Below, piece by piece: positions 25,532 to 38,568 of a stretch of DNA of 64,000 nt; position 1 is the first letter of the stretch; each line of letters opens with the position of its first letter. Under the pieces are notes generated by a model. It worked only from the letters and a program-made list of their open reading frames with translations. It did not search any database and was not told the origin of the DNA. A program made the position numbers and the translations under genes. Source of the stretch: Hydractinia symbiolongicarpus (taxonomy: Eukaryota > Cnidaria > Hydrozoa > Anthoathecata > Hydractiniidae); the NCBI RefSeq assembly GCF_029227915.1, contig NC_079877.1, positions 806,001 through 870,000 of the forward strand, given 5' to 3'.

Positions 25532-28185
25532 AGAGACTTGTAGTTTTCAAAAATGTTTTCATTTTTGATGAGACGCTGAATAAAAGAAATTTAATCGCCG
25601 GCAAACGAAAACCCGCGAATTCCCGTAAATCCCGGACTCGGCCCGTATAGTCAAAAGTATACAAAGAAAATACCCAGGGAGTAAACTCATTTCCAGAACG
25701 ATTTTTTAAATTATCTTTTCACCACTAAAACGCATGAGACTTGTAGTTTTCAGGAATGCTTTCATTTTTGATGAGACGCTTAATTGAAGAAGTTTAATCA
25801 CTGGCAAACGAAAACCCGCGATTTCCCGTAAATCCCGGACTTGGCCGTATAGTCAAAAGTATACAAAGAAAATACCCAGGGAGTAAACTCATTTCCAGAA
25901 CGATTTTTTAAATTATCTTTTCACCACTAAAACGCATGAGACTTGTAGTTTTCCAAAATGTTTTCATTTTTGATGAGACGCTGAATAAAAGATGTTTAAT
26001 CGCCGGCAAACGAAAACCCGCGATTTCCCGTAAATCCCGGACTCGGCCCGTATAGTCAAAAGTATACAAAGAAAGTACCCAGGGAGTAAATTCATTTCCC
26101 GAACGATTTTTTAAATTATTTTTTCACCACTAAAACGCATGAGACTTGTAGTTTTCAGGAATGCTTTCATTTTTGATGAGACGCTTAATTGAAGAAGTTT
26201 AATCGCCGGCAAACGAAAACCCGCGATTTCCCGTAAATCCCGTGCTTGGCCCGTATAGTCGAGTATATACAAAGAAAGTACCCTGTGAGGAAACTCATTT
26301 CCAGAACGATTTTTTAAATTATCTTTTCACCACTAAAACGCAAGAGACTTGTAGTTTTCAAAAATGTTTTCATTTTTGATGAGACGCTGAATAAAAAAAA
26401 TTTAATCGCCGGCAAACGAAAACCCGTGAATTCCCGTAAATCCCGGACTCGGCCCGTATAGTCAAAAGTATACAAAGAAAATACCCAGGGAGTAAACTCA
26501 TTTCCAGAACGATTTTTTAAATTATCTTTTCACCACTAAAACGCATGAGACTTGTAGTTTTCCAAAATGTTTTCATTTTTGATGAGACGCTGAATAAAAG
26601 ATGTTTAATCGCCGGCAAACGAAAACCCGCGATTTCCCGTAAATCCCGGACTCGGCCCGTATAGTCAAAAGTATACAAAGAAAGTACCCAGGGAGTAAAC
26701 TCATTTCCCGAACGATTTTTTAAATTATTTTTTCACCACTAAAACGCATGAGACTTGTAGTTTTCAGGAATGCTTTCATTTTTGATGAGACGCTTAATTG
26801 AAGAAGTTTAATCGCCGGCAAACGAAAACACGCGATTTCCCGTAAATCCCGTGCTTGGCTCGTATAGTCGAGTATATACAAAGAAAGTACCCTGTGAGTA
26901 AACTCATTTCCAGAACGACTTTTTAAATTGTTTTTCACCACTAAAACGCAAGAGACTTGTAGTTTTCAAAAATGTTTTCACTTTTGATGAGACGCTGAAT
27001 TAAAGAAGTTTAATCGGCCCGTATAGTGGAATGTATACAAAGAAAGTACCCTGTGAGTAAACACATTTCCCGAACGATTTTTTAAATTATATTTTCAACA
27101 CTAAAACGCGTGAGACTTGTAGTTTTCAGGAATGTTTTCATTTTTGATGAGAAGCTGAATAAAAGAAGTTTAATCGCCGGCAAACGAAAACCCGCGATTT
27201 CCCGTAAATCCCGTGCTTGGCCCGTAAAGTCGAGTATATACAAAGAAAGTACCCTGTGAGTAAATTCATTTCCCGAACGATTTTTTAAATTATTTTTTCA
27301 CCACTAAAACGCATGAGACTTGTAGTTTTCAGGAATGCTTTCATTTTTGATGAGACGCTTAATTGAAGAAGTTTAATCGGCGGCAAACGAAAACCCGCGA
27401 TTTCCCGTAAATCCCGTGCTTGGCCCGTATAGTCGAGTATATACAAAGAAAGTACCCTGTGAGGAAACTCATTTCCAGAACGATTTTTTAAATTATCTTT
27501 TCACCACTAAAACGCAAGAGACTTGTAGTTTTCAAAAATGTTTTCATTTTTGATGAGACGCTGAATAAAAAAAATTTAATCGCCGGCAAACGAAAACCCG
27601 TGAATTCCCGTAAATCCCGGACTCGGCCCGTATAGTCAAAAGTATACAAAGAAAATACCCAGGGAGTAAACTCATTTCCAGAACGATTTTTTAAATTATC
27701 TTTTCACCACTAAAACGCATGAGACTTGTAGTTTTCCAAAATGTTTTCATTTTTGATGAGACGCTGAATAAAAGATGTTTAATCGCCGGCAAACGAAAAC
27801 CCGCGATTTCCCGTAAATCCCGGACTCGGCCCGTATAGTCAAAAGTATACAAAGAAAGTACCCAGGGAGTAAACTCATTTCCCGAACGATTTTTTAAATT
27901 ATTTTTTCACCACTAAAACGCATGAGACTTGTAGTTTTCAGGAATGCTTTCATTTTTGATGAGACGCTTAATTGAAGAAGTTTAATCGCCGGCAAACGAA
28001 AACACGCGATTTCCCGTAAATCCCGTGCTTGGCTCGTATAGTCGAGTATATACAAAGAAAGTACCCTGTGAGTAAACTCATTTCCAGAACGACTTTTTAA
28101 ATTGTTTTTCACCACTAAAACGCAAGAGACTTGTAGTTTTCAAAAATGTTTTCACTTTTGATGAGACGCTGAATTAAAGAAGTTT
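25532..28185 (+). repeat. Start of the shortened-monomer higher-order family
   Basis: Monomers with GTGAGGAAACTC, TTTTCCAAAATG and CTTAATTGAAG are followed by the first shortened monomer near 27012. The shortened monomers at 27012 and 28186 are 1,174 bp apart, equal to six monomers minus about 43 bp. The two stretches ending there share an otherwise unusual GAATTAAAGAAG and the AAAACACGCG variant, so this is a recent six-monomer duplication. Confidence 0.8.
27012..27022 (+). repeat. Deletion junction of shortened monomer (about 43 bp lost)
   Basis: AATCG is joined directly to GCCCGTATAG, missing the stretch that normally holds CCGGCAAACG through GTGCTTG. A short C/G overlap at the junction fits deletion or exchange between short matches. 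The same scar lies at 28186, 29968, 31953, 33937 and 38741, all followed by AGTGGAATG, so one event was copied at least five times. Confidence 0.85.
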
Positions 28186-29967
28186 AATCGGCCCGTATAG
28201 TGGAATGTATACAAAGAAAGTACCCTGTGAGTAAACACATTTCCCGAACGATTTTTTAAATTATTTTTTTACCACTAAAACTCATGAGACTTGTAGTTTT
28301 CAAAAATGTTTTCATTTTTGATGAAACGCTGAATAAAAGAAGTTTAATCGCCAGCAAACGAAAACCCGCGATTTCCCGTAAATCCCGTGCTTGGCCCGTA
28401 TAGTCGAGTATATACAAAGAAAGTACCCTGTGAGTAAACTCATTTCCAGAACGATTTTTTAAATTATATTTTCAACACTAAAACGCATGAGACTTGTAGT
28501 TTTCAAAAATATTTTCATTTTTGATGAGACGCGGAATAAAAGAAGTTTAATCGCCGGCAAACGAAAACCCGCGATTTCCCGTAAATCCCGTGCTTGGCTC
28601 GTATAGTCGAGTATATACAAAGAAAGTACCCTGCGAGTAAACTCCATTCCAGAACGACTTTTTAAATTATTTTTCACCACTAAAACGCATGAGACTTGTA
28701 GTTTTCAAAAATGTTTTCACTTTTGATGAGACGCTGAATAAAAGAAGTTTAATCGCCGGCAAACGAAAACCCGCGAATTCCCGTAAATCCCGTGCTTGGC
28801 TCGTATAGTCGAGTATATACAAAGAAAGTACCCTGTGAGTAAACTCATTTCCAGAACGATTTTTTAAATTATATTTTCAACACTAAAACGCGTGAGACTT
28901 GAAGTTTTCAGGAATGTTTTCATTTTTGATGAGAAGCTGAATAAAAGAAGTTTAATCGCCGGCAAACGAAAACCCGCGATTTCCCGTAAATCCCGTGCTT
29001 GGCCCGTATAGTCGAGTATATACAAAGAAAGTACCCTGTGAGGAAACTCATTTCCAGAACGATTTTTTAAATTATCTTTTCACCACTAAAACGTAAGAGA
29101 CTTGTAGTTTTCAAAAATTTTTTCATTTTTGATGAGACGCGGAATAAAAGAAGTTTAATCGCCGGCAAACGAAAACCCGCGATTTCCCGTAAATCCCGTG
29201 CTTGGCCCGTATAGTCGAGTATATACAAAGAAAGTACCCTGTGAGGAAACTCATTTCCAGAACGATTTTTTAAATTATCTTTTCACCACTAAAACGCAAG
29301 AGACTTGTAGTTTTTAAAAATGTTTTCATTTTTGATGAGACGCTGAATAAAAGAAATTTAATCGCTGGCAAACGAAAACCCGTGAATTCCCGTAAATCCC
29401 GGACTCGGCCCGTATAGTCAATAGTATACAAAGAAAATACCCAGGGAGTAAACTCATTTCCACAACGATTTTTTAAATTATCTTTTCACCACTAAAACGC
29501 ATGAGACTTGTAGTTTTCCAAAATGTTTTCATTTTTGATGAGACGCTGAATAAAAGATGTTTAATCGCCGGCAAACGAAAACCCGCGATTTCCCGTAAAT
29601 CCCGGACTCGGCCCGTATAGTCAAAAGTATACAAAGAAAGTACTCAGGGAGTAAATTCATTTCCCGAACGATTTTTTAAATTATTTTTTCACCACTAAAA
29701 CGCATGAGACTTGTAGTTTTCAGGAATGCTTTCATTTTTGATGAGACGCTTAATTGAAGAAGTTTAATCGCCGGCAAACAAAAACCCGCGATTTCCCGTA
29801 AATCCCGTGCTTGGCTCGTATAGTCGAGTATATACAAAGAAAGTACCTTGTGAGTAAACTCATTTCCAGAACGACTTTTTAAATTGTTTTTCACCACTAA
29901 AACGCAAGAGACTTGTAGTTTTCAAAAATGTTTTCACTTTTGATGAGACGCTGAATAAAAGAAGTTT
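28186..29967 (+). repeat. 9-monomer unit with scar, 1,782 bp
   Basis: The block runs from scar to scar. Its order is the TTTTTACCACTAAAACTC monomer, the CAACACTAAAACGCATG monomer with an ATATTTTC centre, the CTCCATTCC monomer, the CACTTTTGATG monomer, the GAAGCTGAATAAAAG monomer, two GTGAGGAAAC monomers, then TTTTCCAAAATG and CTTAATTGAAG monomers. It lacks the CACTGAAACGC monomer present in the next two units. Confidence 0.8.
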
Positions 29968-32900
29968 AATCGGCCCGTATAGTGGAATGTATACAAAGAA
30001 AGTACCCTGTGAGTAAACACATTTCCCGAACGATTTTTTAAATTATTTTTTTACCACTAAAACTCATGAGACTTGTAGTTTTCAAAAATGTTTTCATTTT
30101 TGATGAAACGCTGAATAAAAGAAGTTTAATCGCCAGCAAACGAAAACCCGCGATTTCCCGTAAATCCCGTGCTTGGCCCGTATAGTCGAGTATATACAAA
30201 GAAAGTACCCTGTGAGTAAACTCATTTCCAGAACGATTTTTTAAATTATATTTTCAACACTAAAACGCATGAGACTTGTAGTTTTCAAAAATATTTTCAT
30301 TTTTGATGACACGCGGAATAAAAGAAGTTTAATCGCCGGCAAACGAAAACCCGCGATTTCCCGTAAATCCCGTGCTTGGCTCGTATAGTCGAGTATATAC
30401 AAAGAAAGTACCCTGCGAGTAAACTCCATTCCAGAACGACTTTTTAAATTATTTTTCACCACTAAAACGCATGAGACTTGTAGTTTTCAAAAATGTTTTC
30501 ACTTTTGATGAGACGCTGAATAAAAGAAGTTTAATCGCCGGCAAACGAAAACCCGCGAATTCCCGTAAATCCCGTGCTTGGCTCGTATAGTCGAGTATAT
30601 ACAAAGAAAGTACCCTGTGAGTAAACTCATTTCCAGAACGATTTTTTAAATTATATTTTCAACACTAAAACGCGTGAGACTTGTAGTTTTCAGGAATGTT
30701 TTCATTTTTGATGAGAAGCTGAATAAAAGAAGTTTAATCGCCGGCAAACGAAAACCCGCGATTTCCCGTAAATCCCGTGCTTGGCCCGTATAGTCGAGTA
30801 TATACAAAGAAAGTACCCTGTGAGTAATCTCATTTCCAGAACGATTTTTTAAATTATCTTTTCACCACTGAAACGCATGAGACTTGTAGTTTTCAAAAAT
30901 GTTTTCATTTTTGATGAGACGCGGAATAAAAGAAGTTTAATCGCCGGCAAACGAAAACCCGCGATTTCCCGTAAATCCCGTGCTTGGCCCGTATAGTCGA
31001 GTATATACAAAGAAAGTACCCTGTGAGGAAACTCATTTCCAGAACGATTTTTTAAATTATCTTTTCACCACTAAAACGCAAGAGACTTGTAGTTTTCAAA
31101 AATTTTTTCATTTTTGATGAGACGCGGAATAAAAGAAGTTTAATCGCCGGCAAACGAAAACCCGCGATTTCCCGTAAATCCCGTGCTTGGCCCGTATAGT
31201 CGAGTATATACAAAGAAAGTACCCTGTGAGGAAACTCATTTCCAGAACGATTTTTTAAATTATCTTTTCACCACTAAAACGCAAGAGACTTGTAGTTTTC
31301 AAAAATGTTTTCATTTTTGATGAGACGCTGAATAAAAGAAATTTAATCGCTGGCAAACGAAAACCCGTGAATTCCCGTAAATCCCGGACTCGGCCCGTAT
31401 AGTCAATAGTATACAAAGAAAATACCCGGGGAGTAAACTCATTTCCAGAACGATTTTTTAAATTATCTTTTCACCACTAAAACGCATGAGACTTGTAGTT
31501 TTCCAAAATGTTTTCATTTTTGATGAGACGCTGAATAAAAGATGTTTAATCGCCGGCAAACGAAAACCCGCGATTTCCCGTAAATCCCGGACTCGGCCCG
31601 TATAGTCAAAAGTATACAAAGAAAGTACTCAGGGAGTAAATTCATTTCCCGAACGATTTTTTAAATTATTTTTTCACCACTAAAACGCATGAGACTTGTA
31701 GTTTTCAGGAATGCTTTCATTTTTGCTGAGACGCTTAATTGAAGAAGTTTAATCGCCGGCAAACAAAAACCCGCGATTTCCCGTAAATCCCGTGCTTGGC
31801 TCGTATAGTCGAGTATATACAAAGAAAGTACCTTGTGAGTAAACTCATTTCCAGAACGACTTTTTAAATTGTTTTTCACCACTAAAACGCAAGAGACTTG
31901 TAGTTTTCAAAAATGTTTTCACTTTTGATGAGACGCTGAATAAAAGAAGTTTAATCGGCCCGTATAGTGGAATGTATACAAAGAAAGTACCCTGTGAGTA
32001 AACACATTTCCCGAACGATTTTTTAAATTATTTTTTTACCACTAAAACTCATGAGACTTGTAGTTTTCAAAAATGTTTTCATTTTTGATGAAACGCTGAA
32101 TAAAAGAAGTTTAATCGCCAGCAAACGAAAACCCGCGATTTCCCGTAAATCCCGTGCTTGGCCCGTATAGTCGAGTATATACAAAGAAAGTACCCTGTGA
32201 GTAAACTCATTTCCAGAACGATTTTTTAAATTATATTTTCAACACTAAAACGCATGAGACTTGTAGTTTTCAAAAATATTTTCATTTTTGATGACACGCG
32301 GAATAAAAGAAGTTTAATCGCCGGCAAACGAAAACCCGCGATTTCCCGTAAATCCCGTGCTTGGCTCGTATAGTCGAGTATATACAAAGAAAGTACCCTG
32401 CGAGTAAACTCCATTCCAGAACGACTTTTTAAATTATTTTTCACCACTAAAACGCATGAGACTTGTAGTTTTCAAAAATGTTTTCACTTTTGATGAGACG
32501 CTGAATAAAAGAAGTTTATTCGCCGGCAAACGAAAACCCGCGAATTCCCGTAAATCCCGTGCTTGGCTCGTATAGTCGAGTATATACAAAGAAAGTACCC
32601 TGTGAGTAAGCTCATTTCCAGAACGATTTTTTAAATTATATTTTCAACACTAAAACGCGTGAGACTTGTAGTTTTCAGGAATGTTTTCATTTTTGATGAG
32701 AAGCTGAATAAAAGAAGTTTAATCGCCGGCAAACGAAAACCCGCGATTTCCCGTAAATCCCGTGCTTGGCCCGAATAGTCGAGTATATACAAAGAAAGTA
32801 CCCTGTGAGTAATCTCATTTCCAGAACGATTTTTTAAATTATCTTTTCACCACTGAAACGCATGAGACTTGTAGTTTTCAAAAATGTTTTCATTTTTGAT

Positions 32901-33936
32901 GAGACGCGGAATAAAAGAAGTTTAATCGCCGGCAAACGAAAACCCGCGATTTCCCGTAAATCCCGTGCTTGGCCCGTATAGTCGAGTATATACAAAGAAA
33001 GTACCCTGTGATGAAACTCATTTCCAGAACGCTTTTTTAAATTATCTTTCACCACTAAAACGCAAGAGACTTGTAGTTTTCAAAAATTTTTTCATTTTTG
33101 ATGAGACGCGGAATAAAAGAAGTTTAATCGCCGGCAAACGAAAACCCGCGATTTCCCGTAAATCCCGTGCTTGGCCCGTATAGTCGAGTATATACAAAGA
33201 AAGTACCCTGTGAGGAAACTCATTTCCAGAACGATTTTTTAAATTATCTTTTCACCACTAAAACGCAAGAGACTTGTAGTTTTCAAAAATGTTTTCATTT
33301 TTGATGAGACGCTGAATAAAAGAAATTTAATCGCCGGCAAACGAAAACCCGTGAATTCCCGTAAATCCCGGACTCGGCCCGTATAGTCAAAAGTATACAA
33401 AGAAAATACCCAGGGAGTAAACTCATTTCCAGAACGATTTTTTAAATTATCTTTTCACCACTAAAACGCATGAGACTTGTAGTTTTCCAAAATGTTTTCA
33501 TTTTTGATGAGACGCTGAATAAAAGATGTTTAATCGCCGGCAAACGAAAACCCGCGATTTCCCGTAAATCCCGGACTCGGCCCGTATAGTCAAAAGTATA
33601 CAAAGAAAGTACTCAGGGAGTAAATTCATTTCCCGAACGATTTTTTAAATTATTTTTTCACCACTAAAACGCATGAGACTTGTAGTTTTCAGGAATGCTT
33701 TCATTTTTGATGAGACGCTTAATTGAAGAAGTTTAATCGCCGGCAAACGAAAACCCGCGATTTCCCGTAAATCCCGTGCTTGGCTCGTATAGTCGAGTAT
33801 ATACAAAGAAAGTACCCTGTGAGTAAACTCATTTCCAGAACGACTTTTTAAATTGTTTTTCACCACTAAAACGCAAGAGACTTGTAGTTTTCAAAAATGT
33901 TTTCACTTTTGATGAGACGCTGAATAAAAGAAGTTT
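29968..33936 (+). repeat. 10-monomer higher-order repeat with scar, 1,985 bp, two copies
   Basis: Scar positions 29968, 31953 and 33937 give units of 1,985 and 1,984 bp. They match the preceding 9-monomer unit plus one monomer with CACTGAAACGC and GACGCGGAATAAAAG. Shared rare variants are GATGACACGCGG and AGTACTCAGGGAG. Copy-specific changes include ACCCGGGGAG near 31427, TTTTTGCTGAG near 31721 and a GTGATGAAACTC form near 33010. Confidence 0.85.
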
Positions 33937-36589
33937 AATCGGCCCGTATAGTGGAATGTATACAAAGAAAGTACCCTGTGAGTAAACACATTTCCCGAAC
34001 GATTTTTTAAATTATTTTTTTACCACTAAAACTCATGAGACTTGTAGTTTTCAAAAATGTTTTCATTTTTGATGAAACGCTGAATAAAAGAAGTTTAATC
34101 GCCAGCAAACGAAAACCCGCGATTTCCCGTAAATCCCGTGCTTGGCCCGTATAGTCGAGTATATACAAAGAAAGTACCCTGTGAGTAAACTCATTTCCAG
34201 AACGATTTTTTAAATTATATTTTCAACACTAAAACGCATGATACTTGTAGTTTTCAAAAATATTTTCATTTTTGATGAGACGCGGAATAAAAGAAGTTTA
34301 ATCGCCGGCAAACGAAAACCCGCGTTTTCCCGTAAATCCCGTGCTTGGCTCGTATAGTCGAGTATATACAAAGAAAGTACCCTGCGAGTAAACTCCATTC
34401 CAGAACGACTTTTTAAATTATTTTTCACCACTAAAACGCATGAGACTTGTAGTTTTCAAAAATGTTTTCACTTTTGATGAGACGCTGAATAAAAGAAGTT
34501 TAATCGCCGGCAAACGAAAACCCGCGAATTCCCGTAAATCCCGTGCTTCGCTCGTATAGTCGAGTATATACAAAGAAAGTACCCTGTGAGTAAACTCATT
34601 TCCAGAACGATTTTTTAAATTATATTTTCAACACTAAAACGCATGAGACTTGTAGTTTTCAAAAATGTTTTCATTTTTGATGAGACGCGGAATAAAAGAA
34701 GTTTAATCGCCGGCAAACGAAAACCCGCGATTTCCCGTAAAACCCGTGCTTGGCTCGTATAGTCGAGTATATACAAAGAAAGTACCCTGCGAGTAAACTC
34801 CATTCCAGAACGACTTTTTAAATTATTTTTCACCACTAAAACGCATGAGACTTGTAGTTTTCAAAAATCTTTTCACTTTTGATGAGACCCTGAATAAAAG
34901 AAGTTTAATCGCCGGCAAACGAAATCCCGCGAATTCCCGTAAATCCCGGACTCGGCCCGTACAGTCAAAAGTATACAAAGAAAATACCCAGGGAGTAAAC
35001 TCATTTCCCGAACGATTTTTTAAATTATTTTTTCACCACTTAAACGTATGAATTTGAAGTTTTCAAAAATGTTTTCATTTTTGATGAGACGCTGAGTAAA
35101 AGAAGTTTAATCGCCGGCAAACGAAAACCCGCGAATTCCCGTAAATCCCGAACTCGGCCCGTATAGTGGAATGTATACAAAGAAAGTACCCTGTGAGTAA
35201 ACACATTTTCCGAACGATTTTTTAAATTATTTTTTTACCACTAAAACGCATGAGACTTGTAGTTTTCAAAAATGTTTTCATTTTTGATGAAACGCTGAAT
35301 AAAAGAAGTTTAATCGCCGGCAAACGAAAACCCGCGATTTCCCGTAAATCCCGTGCTTGGCCCATATAGTCGAGTATATACAAAGATAGTACCCTGTGAG
35401 TAAACTCATTTCCAGAACGATTTTTTAAATTATCTTTTCACCACTAAAACGCATGAGACTTGTAGTTTTCAAAAATGTTTTCATTTTTGATGAGACGCGG
35501 AATAAAAGAAGTTTGATCGCCGGCAAACGAAAACCCGCAATTTCCCGTAAATCCCGTGCTTGGCCCGTATAGTGGAGTATATACAAAGAAAGTACCCTGT
35601 GAGTAAACTCATTTCCAGAACGATTTTTTAAATTATCTTTTCACCACTAAAACGCATGAGACTTGTAGTTTTCAAAAATGTTTTCATTTTTGATGAGACG
35701 CGGAATAAAAGAAGTTTAATCGCCGGAAAAACGAAAACCCGCGATTTCCCGTAAATCCCGGACTCGGCCCGTATAGTCAAAAGTATACAAAGGAAATACC
35801 CAGGGAGTAAACTCATTTCCAGAACGATTTTTTAAATTATCTTTTCACCACTAAAACGCATGAGACTTGTAGTTTTCAAAAATGTTTTCATTTTTGATGA
35901 GACGCTGAATAAAAGAAATTTAATCGCCGGCAAACGAAAACCCGCGAATTCCCGTAAATCCCGGACTCGGCCCGTATAGTCAAAAGTATACAAAGAAAAT
36001 ACCCAGGGAGTAAACTCATTTCCAGAACAATTTTTTAAATTATCTTTTCACCACTAAAACGCATGAGACTTGAAGTTTTCCAAAATTTTTTCATTTTTGA
36101 TGAGACGCTGAATAAAAGAAGTTTAATCGACGGCAAACGAAAACCCGCGATTTCCCGTAAATCCTGTGCTTGGCTCGTATAGTCGAGTATATACAAATAA
36201 AGTACCCTGTGAGTAAAATCATTTCCAGAACGATTTTTTAAATTATTTTTTCACCACTAAAACGCATGAGACTTGCAGTTTTCAAAAATGTTTTCATTTT
36301 TGATGAGACGCTGAATAAAAGAAGTTTAATCGCCGGCAAACGAAAACCCGCGAATTCCCGTAAATCCCGGACTCGGCCCGTACATTCAAAAGTATACAAA
36401 GAAAATACCCAGGGAGTAAACTCATTTCCCGAACGATTTTTTAAATTATTTTTTCACCACTAATAGGCGTGAGACTTGTAGTTTTCAGGAATGTTTTCAT
36501 TTTTAATGAGAAGCTGAATAAAAGAAGTTTAATCGCCGGCAAACGAAAACCCGCGATTTCCAGTAAATTCCGGGCTTAGCCCGTATAGT
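33937..36589 (+). repeat. Decaying end of the scar family and mixed monomers
   Basis: The 10-monomer order is kept to about 34.8 kb, with the CTCCATTCC monomer duplicated near 34395 and 34800. After that the monomers are mixed: the CTTAAACGTATG form appears near 35038, a GCCGGAAAAACG insertion near 35722, and GTACATTC monomers near 36386. No clean higher-order period is visible from 35.0 to 36.6 kb. Confidence 0.7.
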
Positions 36590-38568
36590 CGAATGTATAC
36601 AAAGAAAGTGCCCTGTGAGTAAACTCATTTCCCGAACGATTTTTTAAATTATTTTTTCACCACTAAAACGCATGAGACTTGTAGTTTTTAAAAATGTTTT
36701 CATTTTGGATGAGACGCTGAATAAAAGAAGAACGATTTTTTAACTTATTTTTTCACCAATTAAACGTATGAGACTTGTAGTTTTCAGGAATGCTTTCATT
36801 TTTGATGAGACGCTTAATTGAAGAAGTTTAATCGCCAGCAAACAAAAACCCGCGATTTCCCGTAAATCCCGTGCTTGGCTCGTATAGTCGAATGTATACA
36901 AAGAAAGTACCCAGGGAGTAAATTCATTTCCCGAACGATTTTTTAAATTATTTTTTCACCACTAAAACGCATGAGACTTGTAGTTTTCAGGAATGCTTTC
37001 ATTTTTGATGAGAGGCGTAATTGAAGAAGTTTAATCGACGGCAAACGAAAACCCGCGATTTCCAGTAAATCCCGTGCTTGGCTCGTATAGTCGAGTATAT
37101 ACAAAGAAAGTACCCTGTGAGTAAACTCATTTCCCGAACGATTTTTTAAATTATTTTTTCACCACTAAAACGCATGAGACTTGTAGTTTTTAAAAATGTT
37201 TTCATTTTGGATGAGACGCTGAATAAAAGAAGAACGATTTTTTAACTTATTTTTTCACCAATTAAACGTATGAGACTTGTAGTTTTCAGGAATGCTTTCA
37301 TTTTTGATGAGACGCTTAATTGAAGAAGTTTAATCGCCAGCAAACAAAAACCCGCGATTTCCCGTAAATCCCGTGCTTGGCTCGTATAGTCGAATGTATA
37401 CAAAGAAAGTACCCAGGGAGTAAATTCATTTCCCGAACGATTTTTTAAATTATTTTTTCACCACTAAAACGCATGAGACTTGTAGTTTTCAGGAATGCTT
37501 TCATTTTTGATGAGAGGCGTAATTGAAGAAGTTTAATCGACGGCAAACGAAAACCCGCGATTTCCAGTAAATCCCGTGCTTGGCTCGTATAGTCGAGTAT
37601 ATACAAAGAAAGTACCCTGTGAGTAAACTCATTTCCCGAACGATTTTTTAAATTATTTTTTCACCACTAAAACGCATGAGACTTGTAGTTTTTAAAAATG
37701 TTTTCATTTTGGATGAGACGCTGAATAAAAGAAGAACGATTTTTTAACTTATTTTTTCACCAATTAAACGTATGAGACTTGTAGTTTTCAGGAATGCTTT
37801 CATTTTTGATGAGACGCTTAATTGAAGAAGTTTAATCGCCAGCAAACAAAAACCCGCGATTTCCCGTAAATCCCGTGCTTGGCTCGTATAGTCGAATGTA
37901 TACAAAGAAAGTACCCAGGGAGTAAATTCATTTCCCGAACGATTTTTTAAATTATTTTTTCACCACTAAAACGCATGAGACTTGTAGTTTTCAGGAATGC
38001 TTTCATTTTTGATGAGAGGCGTAATTGAAGAAGTTTAATCGACGGCAAACGAAAACCCGCGATTTCCAGTAAATCCCGTGCTTGGCTCGTATAGTCGAGT
38101 ATATACAAAGAAAGTACCCTGTGAGTAAACTCATTTCCCGAACGATTTTTTAAATTATTTTTTCACCACTAAAACGCATGAGACTTGTAGTTTTTAAAAA
38201 TGTTTTCATTTTGGATGAGACGCTGAATAAAAGAAGAACGATTTTTTAACTTATTTTTTCACCAATTAAACGTATGAGACTTGTAGTTTTCAGGAATGCT
38301 TTCATTTTTGATGAGACGCTTAATTGAAGAAGTTTAATCGCCAGCAAACAAAAACCCGCGATTTCCCGTAAATCCCGTGCTTGGCTCGTATAGTCGAATG
38401 TATACAAAGAAAGTACCCAGGGAGTAAATTCATTTCCCGAACGATTTTTTAAATTATTTTTTCACCACTAAAACGCATGAGACTTGTAGTTTTCAGGAAT
38501 GCTTTCATTTTTGATGAGAGGCGTAATTGAAGAAGTTTAATCGACGGCAAACGAAAACCCGCGATTTC
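36590..38568 (+). repeat. 502-bp higher-order repeat, four copies
   Basis: Each unit holds two full monomers and one of about 96 bp. The CATTTTGGATG marker lies at 36701, 37203, 37705 and 38207, exactly 502 bp apart. The full monomers carry CTTAATTGAAG with ATCGCCAGC, and GAGAGGCGTAATTG with ATCGACGGC and GATTTCCAGT. Copies look the same by eye except at the ends. The last copy leaves the pattern near 38568, where CCAGTAAATCC becomes CCCGTAAATCC. Confidence 0.9.
36723..36740 (+). repeat. Deletion junction of the 96-bp monomer
   Basis: AAAAGAAG at 36723-36730 is joined to AACGATTTTT at 36731. About 107 bp are missing between the normal AAAAGAAGTTT and CCCGAACGATT positions. GAA is shared by the two sides, a three-base microhomology. 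The same junction lies at 37232/37233, 37734/37735 and 38236/38237. Confidence 0.85.

Noticed and set aside
36590-38568. Possible transposon or other insertion breaking the 203-bp register
   Set aside because: All sequence in the unit is satellite. The register break is a deletion with three-base microhomology; there are no terminal repeats, target duplications or foreign bases.
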